NCBI GenBank assembly: GCA_963714415.1
Contig: CAVQOL010000001.1
Span: 539,298-603,297, forward strand
Source of the DNA: JAGXRK01 sp963714415
GTDB lineage: Bacteria; Bacteroidota; Ignavibacteria; Ignavibacteriales; Ignavibacteriaceae
Reading direction: 5' to 3'
DNA: 64,000 bases
The notes under the pieces were generated by a model. That model ran no database searches, was not told the origin of the DNA, and saw nothing but the letters and a program-made list of their open reading frames with translations. The position numbers and the translations under genes were made by a program. Below are positions 38,921-48,868 of this stretch, in pieces. Position 1 is the first letter of the stretch. Each line of letters starts with the position of its first letter.

Positions 38921-39170
38921 TCTTCGATCCTTTCTTACTGGTAGGCTTAAACACCATTATTTTAATTATTAATAATATCAATTCAAGAAGGCAGGAACAA
39001 ACAGTTAATTGATGAGGGGCATATACAGGTGTTGAATGGCGAAGCGAATTCATCACTTAAATATTTAACGTATTACAATATTTCTAAATTATGGTTAAAT
39101 ATTCACAGGTTGTATAGTATCATAAGTGGCTATGTGATGAGCAGAGCATTAAATCTTAGATTAGCTGTCG

Positions 39171-40277
39171 TCACTTAAGTTCGTTTTTTCTTAAGGTTAA
39201 ACTTATTAATTTATACCCATCCTCAGTTCTTAAAAACTCAAAATGGTCTTGATAAAAATCAGCACTTATTCTATGGTTAATTACTACCTGTAAAACAGGA
39301 TACATCCATATTTTAGCGTTACCGCAATCATCAAAATACATATCATATTCTTCAGCTTCATAAATGAATGGATTAAGTTCGTCTATTGAGATAAAAAAAT
39401 CAGCGTGTTCTTTTTTTATTTCAAGTAAGCTAGATTTTAACACTTCATAATTCATATCAACGAGGCTCTTGCAGTCCTCAAAAACCCAACCTAAAGAATC
39501 TTTCCAATATGTTATTTTGTGATAAGAATTATTTATTAATTTGTCTTTGTTCAGATCTGTTAATAAAGAATCAAAAAGCCAGTTCCTAAAATGTTTCTCA
39601 ACATTAATGAAACTATAATGTTTTCCGTCAATTCCTTTAAAAGTTTCAATTGTAGAATTTTCAGATGGAGTGTCATCAACTTGGAGTGAATAAATGTCTA
39701 GTACAGCAGAAGGCTCAAAATTATCTATGAGAATATTATTGTTTTTATCAATTAACATCCTCTGCCCGCCTTCCCAGTTCCAATGTTCACAAGGATTTTC
39801 TTTAGAAAATTCACCACCCTCCCAGCAAATTCTTTTGGCTCCTGTTATAGCCATTGCTAATCCGTTTCTAAATGGTGTGGCATCATTATAAACAGCAGGA
39901 ATTACAACATTCCCCAAACTATCAAAATATCCAACCCTATCTGTTTTACTATCCCGAAACCTGATGAAGCCCTCACTTTCACAATCAAAAGACATATCCA
40001 AAACGTAGAGACTATCAACACCGAATTTCTTTCCATTTTTTAAGAGGTAATGACTAGCAGGAGAATCGTTGGTTTCTTCCATAACTGCAATGATATTATT
40101 GAATCTCAAAGCAGTTGTAAGCCCCATAAACTTCGGCTCTATTTTTATAACACCACGTGAGTCTTTAAATCCTCGCAGATAATTCTCTTTATCCCAGAAA
40201 GCAAACCAGGTTCCACTATCCTGGGCTTTTGCAAAGGAGGAAATGAGAAGAAAGAAAATTATGATAGTTGTTTTCAT
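39171..40277 (-). CDS. WG-repeat secreted protein
   Basis: 368 residues from the ATG at 40277 (MKTTIIIFFLLISSFAKAQD), a signal peptide; the start at 40295 adds only six residues. WG-type repeats are visible: FKDSRGVIKIEPKFMG and GYFDSLGNVVIPAVYNDATP with the following FRNGLAMAI. The C-terminal 150 residues (from about IDGKHYSFINVEKHFRNW) are a separate domain that I do not recognise. WG-repeat proteins are often effectors or surface proteins in Bacteroidota; no activity can be assigned. It lies upstream of no obvious partner. Confidence 0.75.
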   Translation of the reverse strand: MKTTIIIFFLLISSFAKAQDSGTWFAFWDKENYLRGFKDSRGVIKIEPKFMGLTTALRFNNIIAVMEETNDSPASHYLLKNGKKFGVDSLYVLDMSFDCESEGFIRFRDSKTDRVGYFDSLGNVVIPAVYNDATPFRNGLAMAITGAKRICWEGGEFSKENPCEHWNWEGGQRMLIDKNNNILIDNFEPSAVLDIYSLQVDDTPSENSTIETFKGIDGKHYSFINVEKHFRNWLFDSLLTDLNKDKLINNSYHKITYWKDSLGWVFEDCKSLVDMNYEVLKSSLLEIKKEHADFFISIDELNPFIYEAEEYDMYFDDCGNAKIWMYPVLQVVINHRISADFYQDHFEFLRTEDGYKLISLTLRKNELK

Positions 40278-40314
40278 ATGAATAGAAACAGACAAAATAC
40301 TTAGCGCAGAACAG

Positions 40315-41781
40315 TTAACTTCTCTTTTCCTTTGCCAATTTATAAAGTTCTAAATATTTTTCTGCAGATTTTTTCCAGCTGTAATCCAATTTCATTCCGT
40401 TAAGCTGTATTTTTTGCCAGATATCTTTGTGCTTGAAAGTATTTATTGCACGTTCAACAGATTTGAATAGCGCATAACTTGAATAATCATAAAAAGAAAA
40501 ACCATTTCCGTGATCAAAACCGTGATGCTTTTCTTCATCCCAGTCTTTTACTGTATCAGCAAGTCCGCCTGTTTTCCTAACTATAGGTACTGTTCCATAC
40601 TTTAAACCGTAGATTTGATTCAGGCCGCACGGCTCATAACGCGAAGGCATTAAAAACATATCTGCTCCGGCTTCAATAAGATGAGATAACTCATTGCTGA
40701 AACCAATGTATGTCCCGACTTTGTTCGGAAAACTTTTAGCAAGACTTCTGAAAAGGTTTTCGTATCTTTCTTCGCCGCTCCCGAGTATCAGCCACTGCAC
40801 ATCAAGTTTTAGGAGATCATCAAGAGCATCAGCAAAGACGTCAAAACCTTTTTGCAGAACCATTCGCGATATCATTCCGATAAGTGGAACATTTTCATCA
40901 AAAGGCATATTGAAGTGTTCTAAAAGGAATTTTTTATTCTTCAGCTTACCGCTTAAATCTTTATTCGAATAACTAAAAGGAAGAAAACGATCTACTTCTG
41001 GGCTCCACTCGCTATAATCAACGCCGTTTAATATTCCGTAAACATCTGGTTTGCGTGTCCGTAGAGTATCGTGTAAACCTGCGGCGTATTCTTCAGTTAA
41101 AATTTCATGCGAGTATTTGTTGCTTACGGTATTTATCAGATCGGCAAAGACAAGTCCAGTTTTCATAAAGGAAACGGTGTCTTTGAATTCAACGGGACCA
41201 TCCGGATAGAACAAATCACTACGAATCTCCGCGGCAAGCATGGTTGATTTAGGGAATCTTCCCTGGTAGCCGATGTTGTGAATTGTAAATAAAGTTGCCG
41301 TGTTATCAAAAAGTTTGTCCCAGCTGTAATTATCTTTTATATAAAGAGGAATTAATCCTGCTTGCCAGTCATTGCACTGAATAACATCGGGCGCCCAGCG
41401 GAATCGCTGTAAGGTTTCAATAACTCCTTTGCTGAAAAGGATGAATCTTTCGTCTTCGTCTATATCGTTAGTGTAGATTCCCCCACGGTTAAAGTAGTGT
41501 GGACATCCAATAAAGTTTACTTCAACGTTTGAGTTTGGCAGCTTCGCCTGATGCAGATGAACCGAGTGAACAACACCGCTAACACGAATTTGTATTTCAC
41601 CAACATCCCAGTTATAACGTAATCCGTGAGTTGATTCATCGATTAATGAGTATTTGGGTAAAAATACTTTTACTTCACAGCCTAGCTTTTCTAAAGCCTT
41701 AGGAAGTGCGCCGGTAACATCGGCAAGTCCGCCAGTTTTAGCGTAAGGAACGCATTCTGTTGATACAAATGCTATTTTCAT
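40315..41781 (-). CDS. glgA: glycogen synthase (ADP-glucose)
   Basis: 488 residues, GT5 family; transfers glucose from ADP-glucose to the growing alpha-1,4-glucan. The N-terminal ADP-glucose site KTGGLADV is present in ECVPYAKTGGLADVTGALPK. Other marks are the HNIGYQGRFPKS segment and the C-terminal MPSRYEPCGLNQIYGLKYGT and VRKTGGLADTV. It indicates glycogen storage. It stands alone in this window, without glgB, glgC or glgP. Confidence 0.96.
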   Translation of the reverse strand: MKIAFVSTECVPYAKTGGLADVTGALPKALEKLGCEVKVFLPKYSLIDESTHGLRYNWDVGEIQIRVSGVVHSVHLHQAKLPNSNVEVNFIGCPHYFNRGGIYTNDIDEDERFILFSKGVIETLQRFRWAPDVIQCNDWQAGLIPLYIKDNYSWDKLFDNTATLFTIHNIGYQGRFPKSTMLAAEIRSDLFYPDGPVEFKDTVSFMKTGLVFADLINTVSNKYSHEILTEEYAAGLHDTLRTRKPDVYGILNGVDYSEWSPEVDRFLPFSYSNKDLSGKLKNKKFLLEHFNMPFDENVPLIGMISRMVLQKGFDVFADALDDLLKLDVQWLILGSGEERYENLFRSLAKSFPNKVGTYIGFSNELSHLIEAGADMFLMPSRYEPCGLNQIYGLKYGTVPIVRKTGGLADTVKDWDEEKHHGFDHGNGFSFYDYSSYALFKSVERAINTFKHKDIWQKIQLNGMKLDYSWKKSAEKYLELYKLAKEKRS

Positions 41782-41982
41782 TTTTAATTTCTTTTTTCCT
41801 GAACTTTTTGAAGGAGGAAGATTATAATAATTTTATTTTCTTAGCTGAATAATAAGCTTTAATGAATTAAATTTCACCAACAACTTGGAAAAAGTTGGAA
41901 CTATTGTTGAATTCTAAATAATCAAAATTGAATGACAGAAGTTTTTACTTCAATGTTCACATACAAATAAAGCGGAGTTAAT

Positions 41983-42777
41983 ATGAAAAAAGTAATTAAT
42001 GATTTATTCGTTTATGTAAGCGGCAATGAAAAAAACAAACCAATCATTTTTGTTCACGGCTTTCCTTATGATCACACAATGTGGAAAGAACAAATTGCGG
42101 AGTTTAGCAAAGATTATTTTTGTGTTGCTTACGACATAAGAGGATTAGGAAACTCACCGGCAGTAAATGGACAATTTACAATGGAATCTTTTGTTGACGA
42201 TCTTGAAATTATTGTTGATGAATTAAAGCTTGATAGACCTGTGCTTTGCGGTTTATCAATGGGCGGATATATTTCTTTAAGAGCCCTGGAGAGAATACCG
42301 GAAAAGTTTTCTTCAGCAATATTGTGTGATACACGATCAGAAGCAGATAATAATGAAGGAAAGCTTAAACGTGCTGCAGGAATTAAAAGAATAAGTTCAG
42401 AAGGTCTTGCTCCATTTGTGCGTGACTTTGTCACAAATTGTTTCGGAGATGATTTTAAGAAAAACAGAAAAGAAGAACTCGAAAAGATCATCGAAAAATC
42501 ATCGGGATTCGATCCGGCTGGAGTTAAGGGAGGTTTGCTTGCAATGTTAAACAGAACAGATACAACCGCAAGTTTGGGAAAGATAAAAATTCCTACTCTG
42601 CTCATATGCGGCGAACAAGATACCTTAACACCGCCTTCGGTTATGCGAGAGATGTTTCATAAAATCAACAAGGCAGAGTTTGTTGAAATCAGTAAAGCCG
42701 GACATATGACACCGATTGAGAATCCAAACGAAGTGAATTCCGCATTAAAAACCTTTCTTAAAAAAGTAACATATTAA
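41983..42777 (+). CDS. alpha/beta-hydrolase
   Basis: 264 residues. Elements: oxyanion FVHGFPYDHTMWKEQ, nucleophile Ser in VLCGLSMGGYISL, Asp in LICGEQDTLTPP, and the final His in ISKAGHMTPIENPNEV. The domain matches BioH/3-oxoadipate enol-lactonase type hydrolases, but none of the substrate classes can be singled out. GCGGAGTT precedes the ATG. It begins a run with the TrpF-like and quinone-reductase genes with five bases or a four-base overlap between them, so they form an operon. Confidence 0.9.
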   Translation: MKKVINDLFVYVSGNEKNKPIIFVHGFPYDHTMWKEQIAEFSKDYFCVAYDIRGLGNSPAVNGQFTMESFVDDLEIIVDELKLDRPVLCGLSMGGYISLRALERIPEKFSSAILCDTRSEADNNEGKLKRAAGIKRISSEGLAPFVRDFVTNCFGDDFKKNRKEELEKIIEKSSGFDPAGVKGGLLAMLNRTDTTASLGKIKIPTLLICGEQDTLTPPSVMREMFHKINKAEFVEISKAGHMTPIENPNEVNSALKTFLKKVTY

Positions 42778-42782
42778 TTGTT

Positions 42783-43457
42783 ATGAATGCAGGTGAAAAG
42801 GTTAGGGTTAAGATATGCTGCATCTCTTCTGTTGAAGAAGCAAATCTGGCAATTAAATATGGTGCCTCTGCGCTTGGACTTGTTAGTGATATGCCGAGTG
42901 GACCAGGAATAATATCTGAAGAGTTGATAGCTGAAATAGTAAAGACAGTGCCATCCACGGTTGCATCATTTCTCTTAACAAGCAAAAACAAAGCAGAAGA
43001 AATTATTCATCAACAAAGAAAAACAAACGTAAATACTATACAGCTTGTTGATTTCGTTCCTTATGATGAACTGAAAAAACTGCGAAACAAATTGCCAACC
43101 ATTAAACTCGTACAGGTAATTCATGTTCTGAATGAACAATCAATTGAAGAAGCCAAATCAGTTGAACCGTTTGTTGATGCTTTGCTCTTGGATTCAGGAA
43201 ATCCAAACCTTGATGTAAAAGTTTTGGGTGGAACCGGAAAACCACATAATTGGGATATAAGCAAGAAGATCAGAGAAGAGGTTAATGTTCCTTTGTTTCT
43301 CGCCGGAGGATTAAATTCACAAAATGTAAAAAAGGCAATTGAAAAAGTTGGTCCATTTGGAGTAGATATTTGCAATGGCGTCAGAACAAAAGGTAAACTT
43401 GATGAGGGAAAATTGAAATCATTCTTTGATGAAGTGAACAGGTTTAATTCAAAATGA
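42783..43457 (+). CDS. phosphoribosylanthranilate isomerase-like protein (TrpF family)
   Basis: 224 residues, TIM barrel of the TrpF family. The catalytic Cys lies in VKICCI (C12, where most enzymes have KICGI), and the general acid Asp is D137 in LLLDSG. Substrate phosphate-binding segments GGTGKPHNWD and LAGGLNSQNVKKAIE are kept, as is FGVDICNGVR. So the fold and key residues support an enzyme. It has no other trp genes next to it and is in an operon with a hydrolase and a quinone reductase, so it may act on another phosphoribosyl substrate. Confidence 0.75.
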   Translation: MNAGEKVRVKICCISSVEEANLAIKYGASALGLVSDMPSGPGIISEELIAEIVKTVPSTVASFLLTSKNKAEEIIHQQRKTNVNTIQLVDFVPYDELKKLRNKLPTIKLVQVIHVLNEQSIEEAKSVEPFVDALLLDSGNPNLDVKVLGGTGKPHNWDISKKIREEVNVPLFLAGGLNSQNVKKAIEKVGPFGVDICNGVRTKGKLDEGKLKSFFDEVNRFNSK

Positions 43458-44446
43458 AAATGATGAAAGCAATAATAGTTGAAAAATCCGGCGGTGCCGA
43501 GCAATTGAAAATGGGCAAATGGAGAAAACCCGAATGCGGGGAAAACGAAATTCTTGTTAAAGTCAAAGCAACTGCATTAAACAGAGCGGATATTCTTCAA
43601 AGAGAGGGAAAGTATTCTCCGCCCGTTGGTGCAAGCCCCATATTGGGTTTAGAATTATCTGGAATTGTTGAAGACCTTGGTGCGAGAGTTTTTAAATGGA
43701 AAAAAGGCGATAGAGTTTTTGGATTAATTCCCGGCGGAGGTTATGCAGAATATGCCATCATTCACGAAGATATGGCAATGGAAATTCCCGCTAGCCTTTC
43801 TTTTGAGGAAGTCGCTGCAATACCCGAGGTTTTTCTTACTGCATATCAATCACTTGTCTGGCTGGGAGAATTGAGGGCGGGTGAATTTGTTTTGATTCAC
43901 GCTGGCGCAAGCGGAGTCGGAACGGCAGCAATCCTATTAGCTAGAGAACTTGGCGCAAAGATTATTGTAACAGCGTCTTCTGAAAAACATAAAATATGTA
44001 AAGAACTCGGCGCAGATTTAACAATTGATTATAAGTCTCAAAGCTTTAAAGAGGAAGTTTTAAAGTTCACAAATAATTATGGAGCCGATGTTATAATTGA
44101 CTTTATTGGCGGACCATATTTTAAGCATAACATCGAATCTTTAACAAGAGACGGAAGGTTAATTCTGCTTGCAACACTTGGCGGCGGTAAAGTTGAAGAT
44201 TTTGATATGCGTCAGATTTTAGTTAAACGGTTAAAAATAATTGGCTCAACACTTCGGTCGCGTTCTCTTGATTATCAAATTCAGCTAACTAATGAGTTTA
44301 AAGACTTTGCTTATGAAAAAATCAGGAAGGGAATTATCAAACCGGTGATTGATAAAGTTTTTAATTGGCAGGATGTTGCTGAAGCTCATAAGAGAATGGA
44401 GGAAAATAAAAATATCGGAAAGATAGTATTAAAAATAAGTGATTAG
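43454..44446 (+). CDS. NADPH:quinone reductase-like MDR protein
   Basis: 330 residues, zinc-free medium-chain dehydrogenase of the PIG3/QOR group. The N-terminal domain reads KAIIVEKSGGAEQLKMGKW and the NADP site HAGASGVGTAAILLAREL. Other marks are ADILQREGKYSPPVG and the C-terminal AHKRMEENKNIGKIVLKI. Its start overlaps the TrpF-like stop (ATGA), so it is the last gene of that operon. It reduces quinones or related alkenals with NADPH; the natural substrate is not clear. Confidence 0.9.
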   Translation: MKMMKAIIVEKSGGAEQLKMGKWRKPECGENEILVKVKATALNRADILQREGKYSPPVGASPILGLELSGIVEDLGARVFKWKKGDRVFGLIPGGGYAEYAIIHEDMAMEIPASLSFEEVAAIPEVFLTAYQSLVWLGELRAGEFVLIHAGASGVGTAAILLARELGAKIIVTASSEKHKICKELGADLTIDYKSQSFKEEVLKFTNNYGADVIIDFIGGPYFKHNIESLTRDGRLILLATLGGGKVEDFDMRQILVKRLKIIGSTLRSRSLDYQIQLTNEFKDFAYEKIRKGIIKPVIDKVFNWQDVAEAHKRMEENKNIGKIVLKISD

Positions 44447-44504
44447 CTGAATGCTGTTTATACCTTATAATTTTAAAAAATTCTGTAGTAGCTTACAACA
44501 AGTT

Positions 44505-45068
44505 CTACTTAATCATTCCATACATTTTATTCTTAGCTGTCATTTTTAAAAAATATCTTAAACGCTGATTAAGAATATCCGGTCGTTTCCGTGCTGATTC
44601 TATCCACCCAATACGAATGCGTTTATATGATTCAGAGAATTTCTGAAAGTTCTTCCAAATATTTTTATCTTGTTTAAGGGCTTTTAATATATCTGGTGCA
44701 ACGCAAAGCTTTTCATCCTCGGAAAAATTAATAAATGCATGATTTATTGCGGCAAGTCCCGCTGCAGTCATTTTCTTTTGTTTTACCAAACGCCGTATTC
44801 TTTCCTTATTCATATCAGAAAGTTTGCTATTCTTTTTACGAGGAGTGAATCTTTGTGCAAACTTTTCCTCATCAATTTTTTTAACAATGCTGTCTATCCA
44901 ACCATAACATAACGCTTCTTCTACTGCATCATTATAGGGAATTCTGGGCTTACCGGTGTGTTTTTTATAGTAGATTAACCAGATTTCCTTTTCTGTTTTA
45001 TGATTCTTTTTAAACCAGGAGCGAAGTTCTTTCCTGTTTGCAATGTAGAGAGTTTTTGTTATGTCCAT
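44505..45068 (-). CDS. YdeI/OmpD-associated family protein
   Basis: 187 residues. The N-terminal stretch (LRSWFKKNHKTEKEIWLIYY), GKPRIPYNDAVEEALCYGWI, DSIVKKIDEEKFAQRFTPRK, and the later MTAAGLAAINHAF match the YdeI/OmdA family. Known members are cytosolic and were described as protecting against some bacteriocins, but the mechanism is unclear. It stands alone between the quinone-reductase gene and the DUF5916-type gene. Confidence 0.8.
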   Translation of the reverse strand: MDITKTLYIANRKELRSWFKKNHKTEKEIWLIYYKKHTGKPRIPYNDAVEEALCYGWIDSIVKKIDEEKFAQRFTPRKKNSKLSDMNKERIRRLVKQKKMTAAGLAAINHAFINFSEDEKLCVAPDILKALKQDKNIWKNFQKFSESYKRIRIGWIESARKRPDILNQRLRYFLKMTAKNKMYGMIK

Positions 45069-45188
45069 AAAATTTATTTGGCCGACGAGTAAATATTATT
45101 TAACCCTTTAATATTCGGAAGTAAACCCAGCATATGCATTATCCGCAAGCGCAAGATTATATTAGTGAATAAATTAATGTTTGATTAA

Positions 45189-45207
45189 GGGTGCTTTGAC
45201 CGCACCC
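45189..45207 (-). terminator. short stem-loop after the DUF5916-type gene
   Basis: GGGTGC (45189-45194) and GCACCC (45202-45207) form a six-pair stem with a seven-base loop, seven bases past the stop of the leftward gene. No long T-tract on the leftward strand. Weak but well placed. Confidence 0.45.
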
Positions 45208-45213
45208 GTATTA

Positions 45214-47867
45214 TTAAAAGTCTATCCAATAAGAAAACTTAACAAGAAATACATTATCGGAATCCGCATTAATGAGATTACTAAAATCATTCTTGAAATT
45301 AAATTCACCGGGATTTTCAAAATTCATTCTGCTGTTTGTCCATGCAAAATAAAACACGGAACCCGGTAAAACTTCCCATCTTAAAACCAAATTACCGCGC
45401 AGGGATTTGAAATTAAAATCCGGATTATGAAAACTAAATGGTTCGGCTGGTCCCTCCGCATCAGGATCGACTGTGTATGTCTCTGTCTCCGCATCATAAC
45501 TTATCTGCGTGCCTTCACTACCGTACTGCGTTTCCTCAAGTGTCGGCGGATTTGTTATCTCTTTATACTTTTCATAATCACCGACAGCTAAAAGCGGCTG
45601 TACATATAGTTGCAAACTAAGTGTTGGTGTAAAAATCCAATTTAACCGAATGTTAGCAGATAAGATTTTTTGATTTAAATCTGCGAATACATATCTGGTG
45701 TTGTATGTGTTTATAGCGTATTGATCTGCAAAATTTCCTACCCATTGATATGAAGTAAAGTTTGTAGAGTACTCAGGACCAAACTTAAAACTTATTTGTG
45801 AACTTGGCTTCCATTCAAACCCTAGTTCAACCCAAAAATCAGTACTTCCAATTTCATTTCGCCAATATCCTACACCAGGCGAAACAATTATTTTTTCCCG
45901 GCTGTCTGTGTATGCACTGATATTAAAAGAATAATTTGGTGGAATATTAAGCTTTGGTCCGCCCCGAGTTAATGTTTTGGAAACAGAGTTGAAAGTATTG
46001 GAAACACTGGCATTAATTCCCCAATAGTTTAAAAACTCAGCAGATGAAGTTAAATAGAACCCGCTTCTTTCAATATTATCTTCATAATCAGAAGTTCTGC
46101 TATATCCGAGGTAAACACTTTTTCTTCTAAAAATCTTATCGGGCTCAAACCATCTGTAACCGGTTACCAAATGCCCATTAATTCTATCTGCCATCCATTG
46201 AGATCCGAGATCGTTGTATTCAAATCCGGGAGAGACTGTCCCGAGCGCAGCGTTGACATAGAAATTTCCTTTTTGCTTATTCAGCATCACCCTTGAAAAT
46301 ATTCCGGCTATTGATGTTCTGTTACTGTCAAGCGGCATATAAGTTTTATCAGGTCTTTGCATATACCGATACGGTTGTTTTTGTAATCTTAAAAGATAAT
46401 CTTTTGATCCTTGAGTGTAAGAACCGATAACAGAACCGGTAATAACATAAGTTTCATCTTCATCTAAAAATGTCCAGCCGTCTGCACCAAAAGTATAAGC
46501 CTGATCGCTTAATCGACGTTTAAGATTTTCATTATTAAGATCTCTGTTTACAGAGGTAAACATCACACCTATTGCCTGCTTACCCGAATTAAATTCTTTT
46601 TGCGATCTAAATACTCCATAATGTGTAAACGGTTCAACTTGTTCATCAACCCTTCCCCCCTCCTCTGGTTGTATAGTTGCGTATGTTCTTTCAGTAACGG
46701 AACTAAGTGCGCCAATGGTCCATGATTCATCTATCTTCCCGGTTAACTTTGCTGCACCAAGAATTCTTGTCTCAGATGGGTAGTCAACATAACCTTGTGT
46801 GGTAACATTTCCCTGCGGTGGTCTGCCGATTCTTCTTGAATAAAATAATTCGGGATTACTAAAATTAAATCCCCAATTATTATTCGCTCCTCCATATCCG
46901 AACATAAAAATATTTGAACCTTCAATAAAAAAGGGTCTTTTTTCCTCATAGAATGTTTCAAATGCAGAAAGATTTAAAATAGCAGGATCAACTTCCACTT
47001 GTCCAAAATCCGGATTGAATGTTGCATCTACATTTAAATTACTGCCCAGACTAAATTTTAAATCAGCACCCAATGAAGTTTTATATTGATTTGATTTATA
47101 GAAGGGATCGTTCTCATCGTGAACAAGATATTGAGCCTTCTGAACAAAATAAGGAAGAAGTTCAAAACGCTGCCTTGGTTTTATCCCATCCAATCCCTCA
47201 AGATCTGCAAATTTAGAAACAAAGCCGCTTTCATTTTTAGGAACCATAACATAAAAGGCCATTTCGTGCCTGCGTTTTATGTCTCGGTTAAAATTCACAC
47301 CCCAAATCATCTTCTCAGATTCTTTAAATCTTAATTGCGTAAAGGGAACTCTGATTTCTACATTCCAGCCATTTTCATCTATGGTAGTTTTATTCTCCCA
47401 AATCCCATCCCAGGAATTATCATCCCAATCATCATTAAACAATGTTCCGTCAGCAATTGAACCGCCCGCATTGACAGCAAAATAATAAGCCGTTCTGTCA
47501 TCGTTGTATGTATCTAAGTAAATCGAAAACCAATCTGATTCAACAACATTATCACGACGCATCAATGTTGCATCAATTGAATCAGGATTTGAGTCTGAAA
47601 ATCTTCCGCTGAAGTAAATATTATCGATCATCATAAGAAACCCATACTTCTGATTTTTCGGAAGCAGGTTTTCCTTCATCCGGATCTTTTTGAGTAAATG
47701 TTGTTACTGCCATGTTTAAATACACCGGCTCACTTAAAACACCGTCAATTACAAGCGATTCAGTGAGTCTGTATGATTTTATTGTTTGAGTTGAATCATT
47801 TTTGGCCGTAGTAGCGTAGTGAAGATTGAATGAGCAATGAGAGGATTAGAAAATAAAAACACTTCAT
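45214..47867 (-). CDS. DUF5916-type protein with CBM9-like N-terminal domain, outer membrane, two frameshifts
   Basis: About 880 residues when repaired. A short N-terminal hydrophobic stretch (MKCFYFLILSLLIQ) precedes a CBM9-like binding domain (YRLTESLVIDGVLSEPVYLN, then the metal-binding-like SYDDDNIYFSGRFSDSN). The larger C-terminal part is a beta-barrel-like domain of DUF5916 type, with FDATFNPDFGQVEVDPA-like VDATFNPDFGQVEVDPAILN and the ending VFLVKFSYWIDF. Two breaks, near 47819-47830 and near 47625-47632, are each cured by dropping one base; the gene length is two over a multiple of three. Family role unknown; probably in the outer membrane. Confidence 0.75.
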
Positions 47868-48056
47868 GATTTCCTCAAATTGTTTAGATACTATTTTCAG
47901 ATTAGACTTAATTAAGAAGTTAAAAAGTTGTTCCTTTTAAAATTAAATTTATAAAATCAATTTATTTTACTCTTTAATAGTAATTGATTATTAGGTGTTT
48001 AAGTCTATGATTTTTATAAATGGCAATGAGATATGATAAACGGCGCATAATAATTT

Positions 48057-48791
48057 TTAAGAAAACCATTCGATTTGTGCAGTAAAAACCGTTTTTGAAA
48101 TTTTGATGTTTATCCCCTCGATGATATCAACCCCATTCTTTACTGAACGGCATATCTCTACTTCGTCATCATAAAAACTTTCTGATAGAAATGAAACAGC
48201 GATACTCTTTATCCGATTATTTTGATGATGTTCGGTTGAGTAACAGTCCAATATCATCTCAACATATCTTGTGTTATTAACATGCTTATTAACATCTATG
48301 TCTGTATAGCGAAATTTTTTAAATAACAAGGTTTCTTTTTTATCCCCGGGAATTATCTTCTCGGGAAATTCATTAATTGCAATATCATCGGGTTGATAGT
48401 TTATTTCCTGCGGTAAGTTTTTTGTGTCTGTAATCCGTTTTGTTTTTATGTTTATAGGAAGCCAGGCAGTTGTTGCTTTTACTAACACACGATTATCCTC
48501 AGTGCTTATTATAAAATCTCTCATAGAATAAAGCTTGTATTTGCATTTAGGCCATGTTTTTATAATTACCGAATCTCCGAATGAGGGATAATGCTCAATT
48601 TCCAACTTGATCCATGAAAGAACCCAGGCGAGATCGTGCTTAAGAAGATGTGAATAGCCGAGTTGCAGACTATCGGCATGAACAGAGGCAACATCCTGCA
48701 GCAAATTTAGTATGGAATTAATTTTTAACCTGTTGTTGAAATCAACATCATAAGCGCGAATGGTTTTTATTTCTTCGTAAAAGTTGTTCAT
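48057..48791 (-). CDS. acyl-[acyl-carrier-protein] thioesterase
   Basis: 244 residues, double hotdog of the FatA/FatB-like family. The N-terminal half has VDFNNRLKINSILNLLQDVA and VLSWIKLEIEHYPSFGDSVI, the second half has the motif DIDVNKHVNNTRYVEMILDC carrying the Asn/His active-site pair. It releases fatty acids from acyl-ACP and so controls chain length in the cytosol. The gene is followed on the same strand by no partner; the RAYT gene lies upstream. Confidence 0.9.
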   Translation of the reverse strand: MNNFYEEIKTIRAYDVDFNNRLKINSILNLLQDVASVHADSLQLGYSHLLKHDLAWVLSWIKLEIEHYPSFGDSVIIKTWPKCKYKLYSMRDFIISTEDNRVLVKATTAWLPINIKTKRITDTKNLPQEINYQPDDIAINEFPEKIIPGDKKETLLFKKFRYTDIDVNKHVNNTRYVEMILDCYSTEHHQNNRIKSIAVSFLSESFYDDEVEICRSVKNGVDIIEGINIKISKTVFTAQIEWFS

Positions 48792-48810
48792 AATTTGTGT
48801 TTTTGCTTAG

Positions 48811-48855
48811 GGTCGCTGCTTTCTTCCTTATTCGGGCTCAATGCAACGCCTCTAC
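48811..48855. repeat. REP-like flank, left copy
   Basis: A 45-base stretch ending TCAATGCAACGCCTCTAC. It matches the right copy at 49435-49483 along most of its length, including CGGG(C/T)TCAATGCAACG(C/A)CTCTAC. Both copies lie in the same orientation on either side of the transposase gene. Confidence 0.75.
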
Positions 48856-48868
48856 TATGTTATTATTT

